This document shows positions 1-8,651 of a DNA stretch of 64,000 bases, in pieces; the first letter of the stretch is position 1; the number at the start of each line of letters is the position of its first letter. The position numbers and the translations under genes are program-made. The stretch covers positions 62,001 to 126,000 of the forward strand of contig NZ_JANHLE010000003.1 of the NCBI RefSeq assembly GCF_028682475.1, given 5' to 3'. The notes under the pieces are model-generated. The model worked only from the letters and a program-made list of their open reading frames with translations, was not told the origin of the DNA and made no database searches. This DNA comes from Pseudomonas putida (lineage in GTDB: Bacteria; Pseudomonadota; Gammaproteobacteria; Pseudomonadales; Pseudomonadaceae).

Positions 1-380
1 TTCTGTGGCGACGCCGCGGTGCGCTGGCTCTTGTACACCGGGATCTTGTAGCTGTCCGGGTAGCGTTTGAACATCGCCAGCTGGCCTGGGGTCAGCTTGT
101 CCTTGTACTGCTCGGCATTGGCTGCAGTGATGATGAATTGCGGCTTGTCGCCCGCAAACGGGTCACCGAGAAAACCGTTCTCCAGGGCTGCCGCACCGGG
201 CTTGAGGCCCCCGGTCCAGGCCGGGATGCTGCCGTCGGCATTGGCCTCTTTCTGAGCCCCCAACGGGGTCAGGGTGGTACCCAGGGCTGCGGCTTCCTGG
301 GGCGAAACAGCCGCCATCACGCCGCTGGCCAGCAGTGACAGACTCAGGGCGCCGACGCGCAGAATCAAACGTGCGTTCAT
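1..380 (-). CDS. DUF1329 family protein, N-terminal part (cut by window edge)
   Basis: The reading frame opens at the ATG complementary to 378-380 and runs off the left edge, so only about 126 N-terminal residues are visible. They start with a signal peptide (MNARLILRVGALSLSLLASG, cleavage after VMA) followed by the VSPQEAAALGTTLTPLGA and IPAWTGGL segments typical of the DUF1329 family. Members are exported, LolA/LolB-like proteins usually encoded beside a DUF1302 barrel. It follows the DUF1302 gene after 26 bp and is probably cotranscribed with it. The likely role, handling a hydrophobic substrate at the outer membrane, is inferred from family context. Confidence 0.8.
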   Translation of the reverse strand, partial: MNARLILRVGALSLSLLASGVMAAVSPQEAAALGTTLTPLGAQKEANADGSIPAWTGGLKPGAAALENGFLGDPFAGDKPQFIITAANAEQYKDKLTPGQLAMFKRYPDSYKIPVYKSQRTAASPQ

Positions 381-406
381 GTTCAGGTTCCTCTGGCAGG
401 GTTGCA

Positions 407-2236
407 TCAGAAATTCACGCCGAAGCTCAGGGCAAGGAAGTCGCGGTCGACGTTGGTGTTGAAATCGCCATCAAAGTAATTGGTGTAACTCAAGCTGGCG
501 TTGTAGGTGTTCTGGTACTCGGCATCGACCCCGAGGCTGACCGCCTTGGAGCCTTCATCGAAGTTCGGGCCATAGCCCTGGACGTCATGCGACCAGGCCA
601 GGTTGGGCGACAGGTTGATACCGGCAATCACGTTCTGGTAATCGAGCTTGCCGCGCAGGCGGTAGCCCCAGCTGTTGCTGGTGTAGAAGCCGTCGTCGTT
701 ACACTCCTGGGCCGGATTGCTGGCCCTCGGCGTGCCCTCGGCCGTGCCGCGGCAAGTGGCAAGGCCTGCTGCGCCCGGTAGCTCGCCGGAGCCGAACGCC
801 GGGCTGCGGCCGAAGCGCAGGTCGGAACCGTCGGCCTTACCCAGGCCATTGATGTGGTTGTAGCCCACCTCGCCCACCAGGGTCAGGCGGCTGGCCCCCA
901 GCACCTGATCGAAGAACTGGGTAGCGGTCACCTGTGCCTGGGTCACCGGCATGCGCTTGTAGCCATTGACCTCGGCACCCAGGGTGCGTCCGGCAAAGCC
1001 GGTGGTGATCAGCGGCGAGGTGGCGCCAAAGGTGGCCGATGACAACAGGTCGGCGGTGTTCAGCTGCAGCGGCATGTTGGGCCGGTAGCTGACTTCTCCG
1101 CCGAGGGCCATACCGCCCAGGTTGGTTTGAAAGCTCAGGCCGTAGAGGCGGATATCTTCCGGGTAGTCGATGAAGTAACGGACACTGCGCGCCGAAGCCA
1201 CGCCACCTGCGGCACTGCTCATCTGATTGATGCTCAGGAACGGGTTGCGGCTGTGGTAGTTCATGGCGTAGGCGCCGAACTCGGTGTCGTTGAACTCCGG
1301 CACGAACCAGCGCAGGGCCAGGCCATACTGACCGCTGTCGCGCGCGTCGTTGTCCTTGAGGCGCGGGATGTAGACGTTATCCAGCCCTGCGGCGATAGCC
1401 GCCGGGCCACCGGTGTTGTGCGCCACGCCAGGCGGCAGGTCGAGACCGGACACCACCAGGCGGTCATTACAGCCCTGCGGCACACCATCGTTACCGAAGA
1501 AGGTGCCGCAGTTGTCGACCACCGACTTCTCCCACTCCAGCTGGAAGAACGCTTCGGCGGTGATGTTCTCGGCCAGGCCCTGGGACAGGTAGAAGAGGTT
1601 GACCGGAATCAGGCCTTCCTTGACTTCCGCGCCGGGGCGGCGCAAGGCCGCGACGTCGATGGGGTTGATGCTGTTGATCGAATTGCCGATGAAGGTACTC
1701 TCGCCCCAGCTCACCACCTGCTTGCCCAGGCGCACGTTGCCGACCTGATCGCCGATCGTGTAGTTGTGGTAGACGAAGCTGTCGAGGAACATCGCCCCGG
1801 ACGACTTCGCCGCGCGATCGCGGCCGCTGTCATCGATGTCATAGAACGGTCGGTGTTCGTCCATCAGCTCGAAGTCATACCAGTACTTGCCGCGTACGAA
1901 GGCACCACTGTCGCCGTACTTGAGTTCCAGGTCATGCACGCCCTTGAAGATCTTCGAAAAGGTTTCGCCCTTCTTGAAATTCAGCCGGTTGTCATCGGTG
2001 GTGCGCGAGGCCGAGGTCCCCGTCTTGCCCTGGGAGTTGAAGTTGGAAATGAACTTCGAATCCGGGTCGGTGGTGGACCAGCTGGCGCCGATCGACAACG
2101 ACGAATCGAAGTTGCCCTGGATCTCCCCGATGTTGAACTCCACCGCGTGGACCTGGTTGCCCGCGCAGGTGGCGAAAGTGACAGCTACGGCCAGCAGACT
2201 TGGCTGGAAGACGCCGCGCATTGTTGTTTTTGTCAT
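407..2236 (-). CDS. DUF1302 family outer-membrane protein
   Basis: A 609-residue protein with an N-terminal signal peptide (cleavage near VHA-VEFN, about residue 32). The mature part alternates short hydrophobic/aromatic stretches with polar turns and ends in SFGVNF, a terminal aromatic typical of outer-membrane beta barrels. These features and the length fit the DUF1302 family, which is repeatedly found next to DUF1329 genes in clusters for steroid, terpenoid or other hydrophobic substrates. It starts its own transcription unit, with the cluster palindrome 65 bp upstream of the ATG. A substrate-uptake role is inferred; the exact substrate is unknown. Confidence 0.82.
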   Translation of the reverse strand: MTKTTMRGVFQPSLLAVAVTFATCAGNQVHAVEFNIGEIQGNFDSSLSIGASWSTTDPDSKFISNFNSQGKTGTSASRTTDDNRLNFKKGETFSKIFKGVHDLELKYGDSGAFVRGKYWYDFELMDEHRPFYDIDDSGRDRAAKSSGAMFLDSFVYHNYTIGDQVGNVRLGKQVVSWGESTFIGNSINSINPIDVAALRRPGAEVKEGLIPVNLFYLSQGLAENITAEAFFQLEWEKSVVDNCGTFFGNDGVPQGCNDRLVVSGLDLPPGVAHNTGGPAAIAAGLDNVYIPRLKDNDARDSGQYGLALRWFVPEFNDTEFGAYAMNYHSRNPFLSINQMSSAAGGVASARSVRYFIDYPEDIRLYGLSFQTNLGGMALGGEVSYRPNMPLQLNTADLLSSATFGATSPLITTGFAGRTLGAEVNGYKRMPVTQAQVTATQFFDQVLGASRLTLVGEVGYNHINGLGKADGSDLRFGRSPAFGSGELPGAAGLATCRGTAEGTPRASNPAQECNDDGFYTSNSWGYRLRGKLDYQNVIAGINLSPNLAWSHDVQGYGPNFDEGSKAVSLGVDAEYQNTYNASLSYTNYFDGDFNTNVDRDFLALSFGVNF

Positions 2237-2300
2237 GCGGTTTCTCCGGTTAGGGATTGGTGGTGAGCCCCATGCTAGCGGGGCCCGGGTTAGCGCCTGA

Positions 2301-2314
2301 CACCCGAACGGGTG
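2301..2314. promoter_or_regulatory. Cluster operator copy 1 (CACCCG-AA-CGGGTG)
   Basis: A perfect 6-bp inverted repeat with a 2-bp spacer, 65 bp upstream of the DUF1302 start. It shares the ACCCG...CGGGT core with the sites at 7040, 12367 and 15349. It is the only copy with a 2-bp rather than a 3-bp spacer. It is proposed as a binding site of the MalT-like LuxR regulator encoded at 12478. Confidence 0.6.
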
Positions 2315-2408
2315 ATTTCAAACCATGTTTTCCCGCATCCCTGTGGGGGGCGTAACCGCTCATCCGTAGCGGCAGACGCCGGGCGTTACTGTCGGTGACG
2401 ATCGCCTC

Positions 2409-3401
2409 TCAGGCGGACTGGACCTGGCGTACGAATTCGCTGGCGCCCAGCGCCGGCTGCGCCAGCAAGGCCTGGCCGACAATGCCGTTCCAGTAGGTTT
2501 CCGAACCTTCGCTGAGGCGCCATTCATGCAAGCGCCGGGTGAACAGCTGCAGGTCCAGTTCTTCGGTCACACCGATGGCGCCAAACAGCGCATGGGCAAT
2601 GGCACAAACCTGGGCGACGGCCATGGAGGTGCGCGCCTTGGCGATCGCCGTGGGAATCTGCGCAGGCACCGCATCGGCCCGGGAGAACGCCAGTTCAGCG
2701 GCCATCCGCGAGGCGGCGACCTGTTCGGCCATGACGCTGAGCTGATGCTGGACCGCCTGGAACTTGCCGATTGCCTTGCCGAACTGGACCCGGTCATTGC
2801 AGTACTGCAGGGTCATCTCCAGCGCCCGCTGCATGGCCCCGGCCATCATCGCGGCATGGAGGGTGGCCTGGAACACACGGACCTCGTCACCGTTATCGCC
2901 CACGGCAGCGCCAACGGTCTCCTGCGGCCAATACAGCGTGGCGCTCAGGCTGGCATGCACCCCGCTGCGCTGGCGGCGCGCCAGGCTGCAGTCGAGCAGC
3001 AGCAACTTGCCGTGCAGGTTCACCAGGGCAAAATCGGCCAGCAGACCGTAGGCCACATTGGGCACACACAGACTGCCATCGAGTTCTCGATAGGCACTGC
3101 CGGCCAGGGTCAGCATGCCCGCTGGCGGTACGCTGGCGCAGTCGCGCATCAAGGCCCGGGCGGCAATACTCTGCGCGGCCGGGACCGGCAGCGCGTGGCG
3201 ACCAAAGGCGATCACCACCGGCAGCAGTGCCGCCAGCGTCAGCCCGGCACCGCCGGCGTCTTCCGGGGTCAACAGCTCCAGAAAACCTGCGTCTTCCAGG
3301 GCACGCCACAGCACTGAGGCGTCGCCACCCTGCTCTAGCGCACGGACCACCGCCGGGGTGCACAGGTCATTGAGGATCTTTTCGATTGCTTCGGTGAACA
3401 T
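2409..3401 (-). CDS. Acyl-CoA dehydrogenase, short subunit
   Basis: At 330 residues this is about 50 shorter than a typical acyl-CoA dehydrogenase. The central beta-domain is reduced, while the C-terminal helical domain is clear (RVQFGKAIGKFQAVQHQLS around residues 208-226). Near the C-terminus it has SEGSETYW, which lines up with the catalytic glutamate segment (YEGTS) of classical family members. It is the last gene of its unit, 25 bp after another dehydrogenase whose matching segment lacks that glutamate. The two probably form a heteromeric alpha2beta2 dehydrogenase like those acting on steroid side-chain CoA esters; this pairing is inferred. Confidence 0.82.
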   Translation of the reverse strand: MFTEAIEKILNDLCTPAVVRALEQGGDASVLWRALEDAGFLELLTPEDAGGAGLTLAALLPVVIAFGRHALPVPAAQSIAARALMRDCASVPPAGMLTLAGSAYRELDGSLCVPNVAYGLLADFALVNLHGKLLLLDCSLARRQRSGVHASLSATLYWPQETVGAAVGDNGDEVRVFQATLHAAMMAGAMQRALEMTLQYCNDRVQFGKAIGKFQAVQHQLSVMAEQVAASRMAAELAFSRADAVPAQIPTAIAKARTSMAVAQVCAIAHALFGAIGVTEELDLQLFTRRLHEWRLSEGSETYWNGIVGQALLAQPALGASEFVRQVQSA

Positions 3402-3426
3402 GACGTCGTTTCCTATTCGAGATGCA

Positions 3427-4584
3427 TCAACGCAGGCCCAGACCGCGGGCGATCATGCCGCGCAGGATTTCCCGGGTGCCGCCGCGCAACGAGAAAGTCG
3501 GCGCGACCTGGTTCAGGTAAGCGACAGTGCGGTACAGCGCCTCATCGACCGATTCATCCGGATTGGCCGCAATGGCTGCGGCAATCGCTGTCGGAATGGC
3601 CTGCTCGAACTCGGTGCCGATGTCCTTGACCAGCGCCGCCTCCACCACCGGGCTTTCGCCGCGCGCCAGGAGCGCGGTCAGGGCCAGGGAGAGATTGCGC
3701 AGGCAACTGAGCTGGCTGACGAAGCTGCCGAGCAAAGCGCTCTCCTGAGGGCTGGCACCGTTGCGGCGCAAGGTCTCGGCCCACAGATCGAGCAATACCA
3801 TGCTGGAATAGAAGCGCTCCGGCCCGCTGCGCTCGAAGGCAAGCTCGGCATTGACCTGCTTCCAGCCACTGCCCTCCTCGCCGACCAGCGCGTCTTCGCC
3901 CAGCAGCACCTCGTCGAAGGCCACTTCCGAGAAGTGCGCATCACCGGCCAGGTCGACAATCGGGCGGACGCTGATGCCCGGTTGCTTGAGGTCGATGATG
4001 AATTGCGACAGCCCTTGGTGACGGTCCTCGGCCGAGCCACTGGTGCGCACCAGCGCAATCATGTAATCGGCGTGGTGGGCGTTGGTGGTCCAGATCTTGC
4101 GACCGCTCAGGCGCCAGCCCTCAGGGCAGCGCGTGGCGCGGCTGCGCACGCTGGCAAGGTCCGAGCCCGCGTTCGGCTCGCTCATGCCGATGCAGAAAAA
4201 CGCCTGGCCGGCGCAGATACGCGGCAGGTAGAAATCCTTCTGCGCATCGCTGCCGAACTTGAGAATCAAGGGCCCGCTCTGGCGGTCGGCAATCCAGTGC
4301 GCCGCCACCGGTGCACCGGCGGCCAGCAGCTCCTCGACCAGCACAAAGCGGCTGAACGCGTCCAGCCCGGCACCGCCGTAGGCGGCAGGCAAGGTCAGCC
4401 CGACCCAGCCCCGCGCCGCCAGTTTGCGGCTGAAGTCCGCATCAAAGCCGGTCCAGCTGCGGGCGCGAATCTCAGGCGCAACCTGCGGCAGATGCGTCGC
4501 CAGAAACGCTTTGACCTCGACACGAAAGGCCTCGGCATAGTCGGGCAACGCGGTCAGGCGGAAGGCGTCGAGCAAGCTGCTCAC
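3427..4584 (-). CDS. Acyl-CoA dehydrogenase, long subunit
   Basis: A 385-residue FAD-dependent acyl-CoA dehydrogenase with the full three-domain layout. Recognisable parts are FCIGMSEPNAGSDLASVRSRA in the middle domain (split here by position, about residues 130-150), KIWTTNAHHADY, and a C-terminal RGGTREILRGMIARGLGLR end. The position usually held by the catalytic glutamate (E-G-T) is a glycine (RGGT). Its ATG overlaps the stop of the upstream thiolase by 4 bp, so translation is probably coupled. It likely works with the short dehydrogenase that follows, introducing an alpha,beta double bond into an acyl-CoA. Confidence 0.87.
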   Translation of the reverse strand: MSSLLDAFRLTALPDYAEAFRVEVKAFLATHLPQVAPEIRARSWTGFDADFSRKLAARGWVGLTLPAAYGGAGLDAFSRFVLVEELLAAGAPVAAHWIADRQSGPLILKFGSDAQKDFYLPRICAGQAFFCIGMSEPNAGSDLASVRSRATRCPEGWRLSGRKIWTTNAHHADYMIALVRTSGSAEDRHQGLSQFIIDLKQPGISVRPIVDLAGDAHFSEVAFDEVLLGEDALVGEEGSGWKQVNAELAFERSGPERFYSSMVLLDLWAETLRRNGASPQESALLGSFVSQLSCLRNLSLALTALLARGESPVVEAALVKDIGTEFEQAIPTAIAAAIAANPDESVDEALYRTVAYLNQVAPTFSLRGGTREILRGMIARGLGLR

Positions 4585-5792
4585 TGGGCACCTCCGTCAA
4601 CCTTGCCGTACAGCGTCACCACGCATGCGCCACCCAGACCCAGGTTGTGGGCCATGGCCAGGCGCGCGCCCTCGACCTGGCGCTGCTCGGCGTTGCCGCG
4701 CAATTGCTGGGTCAGCTCGTAGCACTGAGCAAGACCGGTGGCGCCGAGCGGATGCCCCTTGGACAGCAAACCACCCGAGGGGTTGATGACGATCTGGCCG
4801 CCATAGCTGTTGTCACCCTCCATCACGAACTTTTCCGCGCCACCCTCAGGGCAGAAACCCAGCGACTCGTAGCAGATCACCTCGTTCTGGGCGAAGCAGT
4901 CGTGCAGCTCGCACAGGTCGATATCCTGCGGGCCGACGCCGGCTTTCTCGTAAACCTGGCGCACCGCCGCACGGGTCATGTGGGTACCGACCCAGTCGAG
5001 CATCGACGGTTTTTCGAAGTTGAAAGACTCCGGCGTATCGGTGGTCATCGACTGAGCCACGATCTGCACGTCGCGGCGCAGGCCATATTTTTTCGCGAAG
5101 CGTTCGGACACCAGGATCGCCGCCGCCCCGCCGCAGGTCGGCGGGCAGGCCATCAGGCGTGTCATCACCCCGGGCCAGAGCACAGGATCGGCCATCACCT
5201 CTTCAGTGCTGAGCACCTTGCGAAACAGCGCCAGCGGGTTGTTGGCGGCATGGCGGCTGGCCTTGGCGCGCACTGCGGCAAAGGTCTCCATGCGCGTGCC
5301 GTACTTGTGCATGAACTCGCGCCCGGCGCCGCCGAAGGTGCGCAGCGCCTGGGCCATGTCGTTGCCGACATCGGCAGTCAGGCCGCGCAGAATCGGCAGA
5401 AAACGCTCGCGGGTCGGCGGACGGTCATCCCAGTGGGATTTCAACGCACCGGCCTGCATCTGCTCAAAACCCACCGCCAGCACACAATCGGCCGCGCCCG
5501 ACTCGATGGCTTTGCGCGCCAGGTACAAGGCGGTCGAACCGGTCGAACAGTTGTTGTTGACGTTGACCACCGGAATCCCGGTCATGCCGACCTCATAGAG
5601 CACGGTCTGGCCACAGGTGGAATCACCGTAGACATAGCCGGCGTAGGCTTCCTGCACCCGCTCATAACCGATGCCGGCATCGGCCAGGGCCCGGCGCACT
5701 GCTTCAGCGCCCATCTGCACATAGGTGGGGCTGGTGCCGGGCTTGCTGAACGGGATCATGCCGACGCCGGCCACCAGTACTTTTTCGCTCAT
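4581..5792 (-). CDS. SCP2-type thiolase (lipid-transfer protein family)
   Basis: A 403-residue thiolase-fold protein of the sterol-carrier-protein-x type. The nucleophile segment NVNNNCSTGS places the catalytic cysteine at residue 82; ELHDCFAQNE and GGLLSKGHPLGATGLAQC follow, then HNLGLGGACVVTLYGK at the C-terminus. Enzymes of this class cleave 3-oxoacyl-CoAs that are 2-methyl branched or carry bulky side chains; some relatives act as retro-aldolases. A paralogue with the same cysteine number lies at 16651. An AGGTGA ribosome binding site precedes the ATG. It follows the dehydrogenase at 5821 after 28 bp, forming a dehydrogenase-thiolase pair that is repeated on the right side of the cluster. 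Confidence 0.88.
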   Translation of the reverse strand: MSEKVLVAGVGMIPFSKPGTSPTYVQMGAEAVRRALADAGIGYERVQEAYAGYVYGDSTCGQTVLYEVGMTGIPVVNVNNNCSTGSTALYLARKAIESGAADCVLAVGFEQMQAGALKSHWDDRPPTRERFLPILRGLTADVGNDMAQALRTFGGAGREFMHKYGTRMETFAAVRAKASRHAANNPLALFRKVLSTEEVMADPVLWPGVMTRLMACPPTCGGAAAILVSERFAKKYGLRRDVQIVAQSMTTDTPESFNFEKPSMLDWVGTHMTRAAVRQVYEKAGVGPQDIDLCELHDCFAQNEVICYESLGFCPEGGAEKFVMEGDNSYGGQIVINPSGGLLSKGHPLGATGLAQCYELTQQLRGNAEQRQVEGARLAMAHNLGLGGACVVTLYGKVDGGAQ

Positions 5793-5820
5793 AACGTCAC
5801 CTGCAAATCAGAGAAAAGGG

Positions 5821-6960
5821 TCACAGCTGGCGCGCGATCAGTTCGCGCAGCACTTCACTGGTGCCACCGAAGATGCGCGTCACGCGCATGTCGACGAAGG
5901 CCCGGGCAATCGGGTACTCGAGCATGTAGCCGTAGCCGCCATGGAGCTGGACCATGTCGTCGATGCACTTGCACAGGGTCTCGGTGGCCAGCAGCTTGGC
6001 GATGGCCGATTCCTGCACGGTCAGGCGCCGGCGCATGTGTTCGCCGATGTAGTGATCGATGGTCAGACGTACCGCCGTGGCCTGAGCCTTGATGTCGGCG
6101 AGCTTGAATTTGCTGTTCTGGAAGTCCCAGACGGTCTGGTTGAATGCCTTGCGGTCTTTCACGTACTCGACGGTCTGTTCGAGCAGGCGTTCGAGCTTGA
6201 CGGCGCTGTACAGGGCAATCACCAGACGCTCTTGCGGCAGCTCTTCCATCAGGTGCATGAAGCCCATGTTCAACTCGCCCAGCAGGTTGCCCACCGGCAC
6301 CCGGACGTTGTCGAAGAACAGCTCGGCAGTATCGGCCGCGGCCTGGCCGACCTTCTCCAGCTTGCGCCCGCGGCGAAAGCCTTCACGGTCGCACTCGACC
6401 ATGATCAGGCTGCAGCCCTTGGCACCGGCGCTCGGATCGGTCTTGCACACCACCACGACCATGTCGCAGGTCAGGCCGTTGCTGATGAAGGTCTTGCTGC
6501 CGTTGATCACCCACTCGTCACCGTCGCGCACGGCGGTGGTGCGCACCGCCTTGAGGTCGGAGCCGGTGCCGGGCTCGGTCATGGCCACGGCCAGCACGGT
6601 TTCGCCGCGGCAGATTTTCGGCAGCCATTTGTGCTTCTGCTCTTCGGTGCCCAGGCGCACGATGTAGGGCGCGACGATGTCCGAATGCACGCCCAGGCTC
6701 CAGCCGGAAACGCCGGCGCGGTACAACTCTTCGATTAACACCGCCGAGTGGCCGAAGTCGCCACCGCCACCGCCGTACTCGGTCGGTACGGTCAGGCACA
6801 GCAGGTTGTGGCGGCCGGCGTTGAGCCAGGTTTCCCGGTCGACCTGCCCGGCTGCGTCCCACTGCGCCTGCTTGGGCAGGCATTCACGCTCGAAGAAACG
6901 CCGCGCGGTTTCGCGCAGCATTTCGTGGTCTTCACGATAAACAGTTCGGTTGATGTGCAT
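5821..6960 (-). CDS. Acyl-CoA dehydrogenase
   Basis: A 379-residue acyl-CoA dehydrogenase, first gene of its unit. The N-terminal domain has EYGGGGGDFGH, the middle domain AMTEPGTGSDLKAVRTTA and NGSKTFISNGL, and the C-terminal domain RKAFNQTVWDFQNSKFKLAD, MVQLHGGYGYMLEYPIARAF and RIFGGTSEVLRELIARQL. It is closely similar over its whole length to the dehydrogenase at 15484; identical stretches such as KDRKAFNQTVWDFQNSKFKL show recent paralogy. The start is supported by a CTGGAGAT ribosome binding site. A cluster operator lies 80 bp upstream. Likely substrates are medium/long or branched acyl-CoAs. Confidence 0.9.
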   Translation of the reverse strand: MHINRTVYREDHEMLRETARRFFERECLPKQAQWDAAGQVDRETWLNAGRHNLLCLTVPTEYGGGGGDFGHSAVLIEELYRAGVSGWSLGVHSDIVAPYIVRLGTEEQKHKWLPKICRGETVLAVAMTEPGTGSDLKAVRTTAVRDGDEWVINGSKTFISNGLTCDMVVVVCKTDPSAGAKGCSLIMVECDREGFRRGRKLEKVGQAAADTAELFFDNVRVPVGNLLGELNMGFMHLMEELPQERLVIALYSAVKLERLLEQTVEYVKDRKAFNQTVWDFQNSKFKLADIKAQATAVRLTIDHYIGEHMRRRLTVQESAIAKLLATETLCKCIDDMVQLHGGYGYMLEYPIARAFVDMRVTRIFGGTSEVLRELIARQL

Positions 6961-7039
6961 CGGGATCTCCAGGGGGATGCCAGGTTCAAGTGCGCCTGGT
7001 TCGTGGAGCCAATGTATTGAGGCGGTGGGGGGGCTGAGG

Positions 7040-7056
7040 CCACCCGGATCGGGTAG
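7040..7056. promoter_or_regulatory. Cluster operator copy 2 (CCACCCG-GAT-CGGGTAG)
   Basis: An inverted repeat of 5 perfect pairs in the ACCCG-GAT-CGGGT core, flanked by CC and AG. It lies 80 bp upstream of the dehydrogenase that starts at 6960. The left arm and spacer are identical to copy 3 at 12367; the outer right arm has one change. Confidence 0.6.
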
Positions 7057-7099
7057 CGCTCAGCGCTGGCAGGAAAACCACGCCAGGGCGCGGCAGGCG

Positions 7100-8647
7100 T
7101 CAGTTGGCCGCGCCGGTCTGGAACTGTTCGCGCAGCACGCGTTTGAGCACCTTGCCGGCGGCGGAAAGCGGCAGCTGCTGGCGGAACTCGATGCTCTTGG
7201 GGCACTTGTAGCCGGCGATGAATTCGCGGCAGTACACCCGCAAGCGGGCTTCGTCGACCTCGGCGCCGGGTTTGCAGACCACCACCGCATGCACCGCCTC
7301 GCCCCAGCGTTCGTGGGGCACGCCGATCACCGCACACTGGGCCACGGCCGGATGCCGGGCAAGGATGTTCTCGACCTCGGCCGAATAGATATTCTCGCCG
7401 CCACTGACAATCATGTCCTTGAGGCGATCGACGATGAACAGGTAACCCTGCTCGTCCATGTAGGCACCATCGCCGGTGTACAGCCAGCCATCGCGCAACG
7501 CCCGGGCGGTTTCTTCGGGCTTGTTCCAGTAGCCCTGCATGATGTTCGGCCCGCGCACGATGATTTCGCCCACCGTGCCGCGCGGCACCTCCCGCCCCTG
7601 GGCATCGACGATCTTGACCTGCACCCCAAGGCCGCCGCGGCCCACCGAGCGCGATCGACCACTGGCCCGCGCTTCTGCCGTGTGGTTGCACGGCAGGTTG
7701 CTGGACACCACCGGGCAGGCCTCGGTCAGGCCATAGGAGTGCGACAGTTCGATAGCCGGCAGACGCGCCAGCAACTGCTCGACCATCTCCCCGGCGCTGG
7801 GTGAGGCACCGTAGGTCAGGCGTTTGAGGCAGCTCAAGTCATAGCGCTCGAAATCCGCATGCGCCAGCAGCGCAAGGATCATGGTCGGTACCAGCAGCGT
7901 CTCGGTAATCTGCTCGCGTTCAATCACCTGCAGCGTTTGCTCGGCGTCGAATCCCGCCACCAGCACATGGCTTTCACCGGCCATGAACTGAATCAGTGCC
8001 CGCGCCATGCCGGCAACGTGAAACAGCGGCGCCACGTGCAACAGTCGGCCACCGGCTATCGGCGGCATATCGACCATGCGCGGCATGCACGCTGACCACA
8101 GGTTCAGGTGTGACTGCATGACGCCTTTGGGAAAACCGGTGGTGCCGCCGGTGTACATGATGCAGGCCAGGTCGTCGCCGCCCCGGCCGGCATCTTCGAC
8201 CGGGGCAGCCTGGACGATCAGTTGCTCGAAGCCGAGCATCCCCGCTGGCACCTCGCCTTCTCCGGCATAGATGAACAGCGGCGCCTGCCGGGCGGCGGCA
8301 CGAATGCCGTCGGCCAGGCCGGCAAAATGTTCATCGACGATGAGGATGCCAGTGCTGCAATCGTCCAGCGAGTAGACCACCTCGGCCACGCTCCAGCGGA
8401 TGTTCACCGGGTTGAGCACGCCACCGCCCCACCACACACCGAAAATGTATTCCAGGTAACGGTCGGAGTTGAGCGCCAGCATGCCGACCCGGTCTCCGGC
8501 GCCCATGCCCAGCTGCTGCAAGGCAGCGGCCAGGCGGGCGACGCGTTGGCCAAACGTACGGTAGCTGTGCCGGCGTGCACCGAACACGGTCGCCAGGTGG
8601 TCCGGGTTCTGCTGCAAGGTGCGCTGCAGGCATTGGGTCATGTACAT
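7100..8647 (-). CDS. Fatty-acid-type AMP-forming acyl-CoA ligase (copy 1)
   Basis: A 515-residue member of the ANL (AMP-binding) superfamily. Signature segments are MYTGGTTGFPKGVMQSH (phosphate-binding loop, about residue 165), SYGLTEACPV, YTGDGAYMDEQGY, DRLKDMIVSGGENIYSAEVE (hinge) and LSAAGKVLKRVLREQF with the catalytic lysine near the C-terminus. It activates a carboxylic acid to its CoA thioester through an acyl-adenylate. It lies 4 bp after a paralogous ligase (8652) with which it shares most motifs. A GGGGAG ribosome binding site lies inside the end of that gene. It is the last gene of the racemase-hydratase-ligase-ligase unit. Confidence 0.9.
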   Translation of the reverse strand: MYMTQCLQRTLQQNPDHLATVFGARRHSYRTFGQRVARLAAALQQLGMGAGDRVGMLALNSDRYLEYIFGVWWGGGVLNPVNIRWSVAEVVYSLDDCSTGILIVDEHFAGLADGIRAAARQAPLFIYAGEGEVPAGMLGFEQLIVQAAPVEDAGRGGDDLACIMYTGGTTGFPKGVMQSHLNLWSACMPRMVDMPPIAGGRLLHVAPLFHVAGMARALIQFMAGESHVLVAGFDAEQTLQVIEREQITETLLVPTMILALLAHADFERYDLSCLKRLTYGASPSAGEMVEQLLARLPAIELSHSYGLTEACPVVSSNLPCNHTAEARASGRSRSVGRGGLGVQVKIVDAQGREVPRGTVGEIIVRGPNIMQGYWNKPEETARALRDGWLYTGDGAYMDEQGYLFIVDRLKDMIVSGGENIYSAEVENILARHPAVAQCAVIGVPHERWGEAVHAVVVCKPGAEVDEARLRVYCREFIAGYKCPKSIEFRQQLPLSAAGKVLKRVLREQFQTGAAN

Positions 8648-8651
8648 GAGC

